Assembly (NCBI GenBank): GCA_023266715.1
Contig: JAHFPK010000146.1
Coordinates: 1-6,910 of the forward strand
DNA from: Hyphomicrobiales bacterium
Lineage (GTDB): Bacteria > Pseudomonadota > Alphaproteobacteria > Rhizobiales > Aestuariivirgaceae
Length of the DNA stretch: 6,910 bases
Direction: 5' to 3'
Part shown: positions 6,891 to 6,910 of the stretch, in pieces
How the letters are laid out: each line of letters opens with the position of its first letter
How positions within the stretch are numbered: position 1 is the stretch's first letter
The notes under the pieces: generated by a model
Told to the model about the DNA's origin: nothing
Database searches by the model: none
Seen by the model: only the letters and a program-made list of their open reading frames with translations
Made by a program: the position numbers and the translations under genes

Positions 6891-6896
6891 TCTCCC
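6891..6896 (-). promoter_or_regulatory. Ribosome binding site of the solute-binding protein gene
   Basis: GGGAGA on the minus strand, with its GGGAG core eight bases before the ATG at 6883, a strong site suited to a highly expressed binding protein. Only 27 bases upstream of the start are in the window and I see no promoter or operator in them. Confidence 0.75.
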
Positions 6897-6910
6897 GTTG
6901 CATCGACACT

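Noticed and set aside
1..6910. Identity with the rhizobial glycerol importer glpSTPQUV
   Set aside because: Two ATPases, two permeases and a small membrane protein are shared features, but the gene order differs, the binding protein at 441 residues seems shorter than the glycerol-binding one, and the small protein does not look like the glpU family. Treated as a parallel, not an assignment.
1..6910. CRISPR arrays, tRNA or rRNA genes, insertion sequences, phage genes
   Set aside because: None seen. Genes are contiguous on one strand with only short gaps, leaving no space for them.

Overview
The window is one tightly packed, single-strand (minus) operon for carbohydrate or polyol uptake and phosphorylation. 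Transcription runs from the right edge to the left edge. Gene content, moderately GC-rich codon use and the style of the proteins (CUT1-type ABC transporter with two different ATPases, fused DAK1-DAK2 kinase) suggest an alphaproteobacterium, probably rhizobial (Hyphomicrobiales). This is an inference from style; there is no rRNA or other taxonomic marker here.

Layout in order of transcription: a periplasmic solute-binding protein (6883-5558); a 69-nt gap holding a perfect 12-bp inverted repeat (5508-5538); a MalF-like permease (5488-4535); a MalG-like permease (4538-3582); a 62-residue two-helix membrane protein of no family I recognise (3585-3397); a MalK-like ATPase with a degenerate signature motif (3393-2296); a second MalK-like ATPase with intact motifs (2303-1296); and the N-terminal 425 residues of a dihydroxyacetone-kinase family protein (1277 down to base 1, cut by the window edge). 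From the first permease to the second ATPase the genes overlap by 4 to 8 nt or are 3 nt apart, so translational coupling is likely. No gene-free stretch exceeds 69 nt. No promoter or operon terminator is visible; both probably lie outside.

Inferred function: the binding protein captures a small polyol or ketose in the periplasm, the two permeases with the asymmetric ATPase pair import it, and the kinase phosphorylates it, or its ketose oxidation product, on a terminal hydroxyl. Dihydroxyacetone is the default kinase substrate. Erythrulose or another short ketose is a real alternative, because DAK-family kinases for tetruloses are known. The transported substrate cannot be fixed from sequence alone.

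The parts most worth following up are the small membrane protein inside the transporter operon, the predicted one-good-site and one-degenerate-site ATPase pair, the intergenic hairpin after the binding-protein gene, and the coupling of a DAK-type kinase to a dedicated ABC importer.
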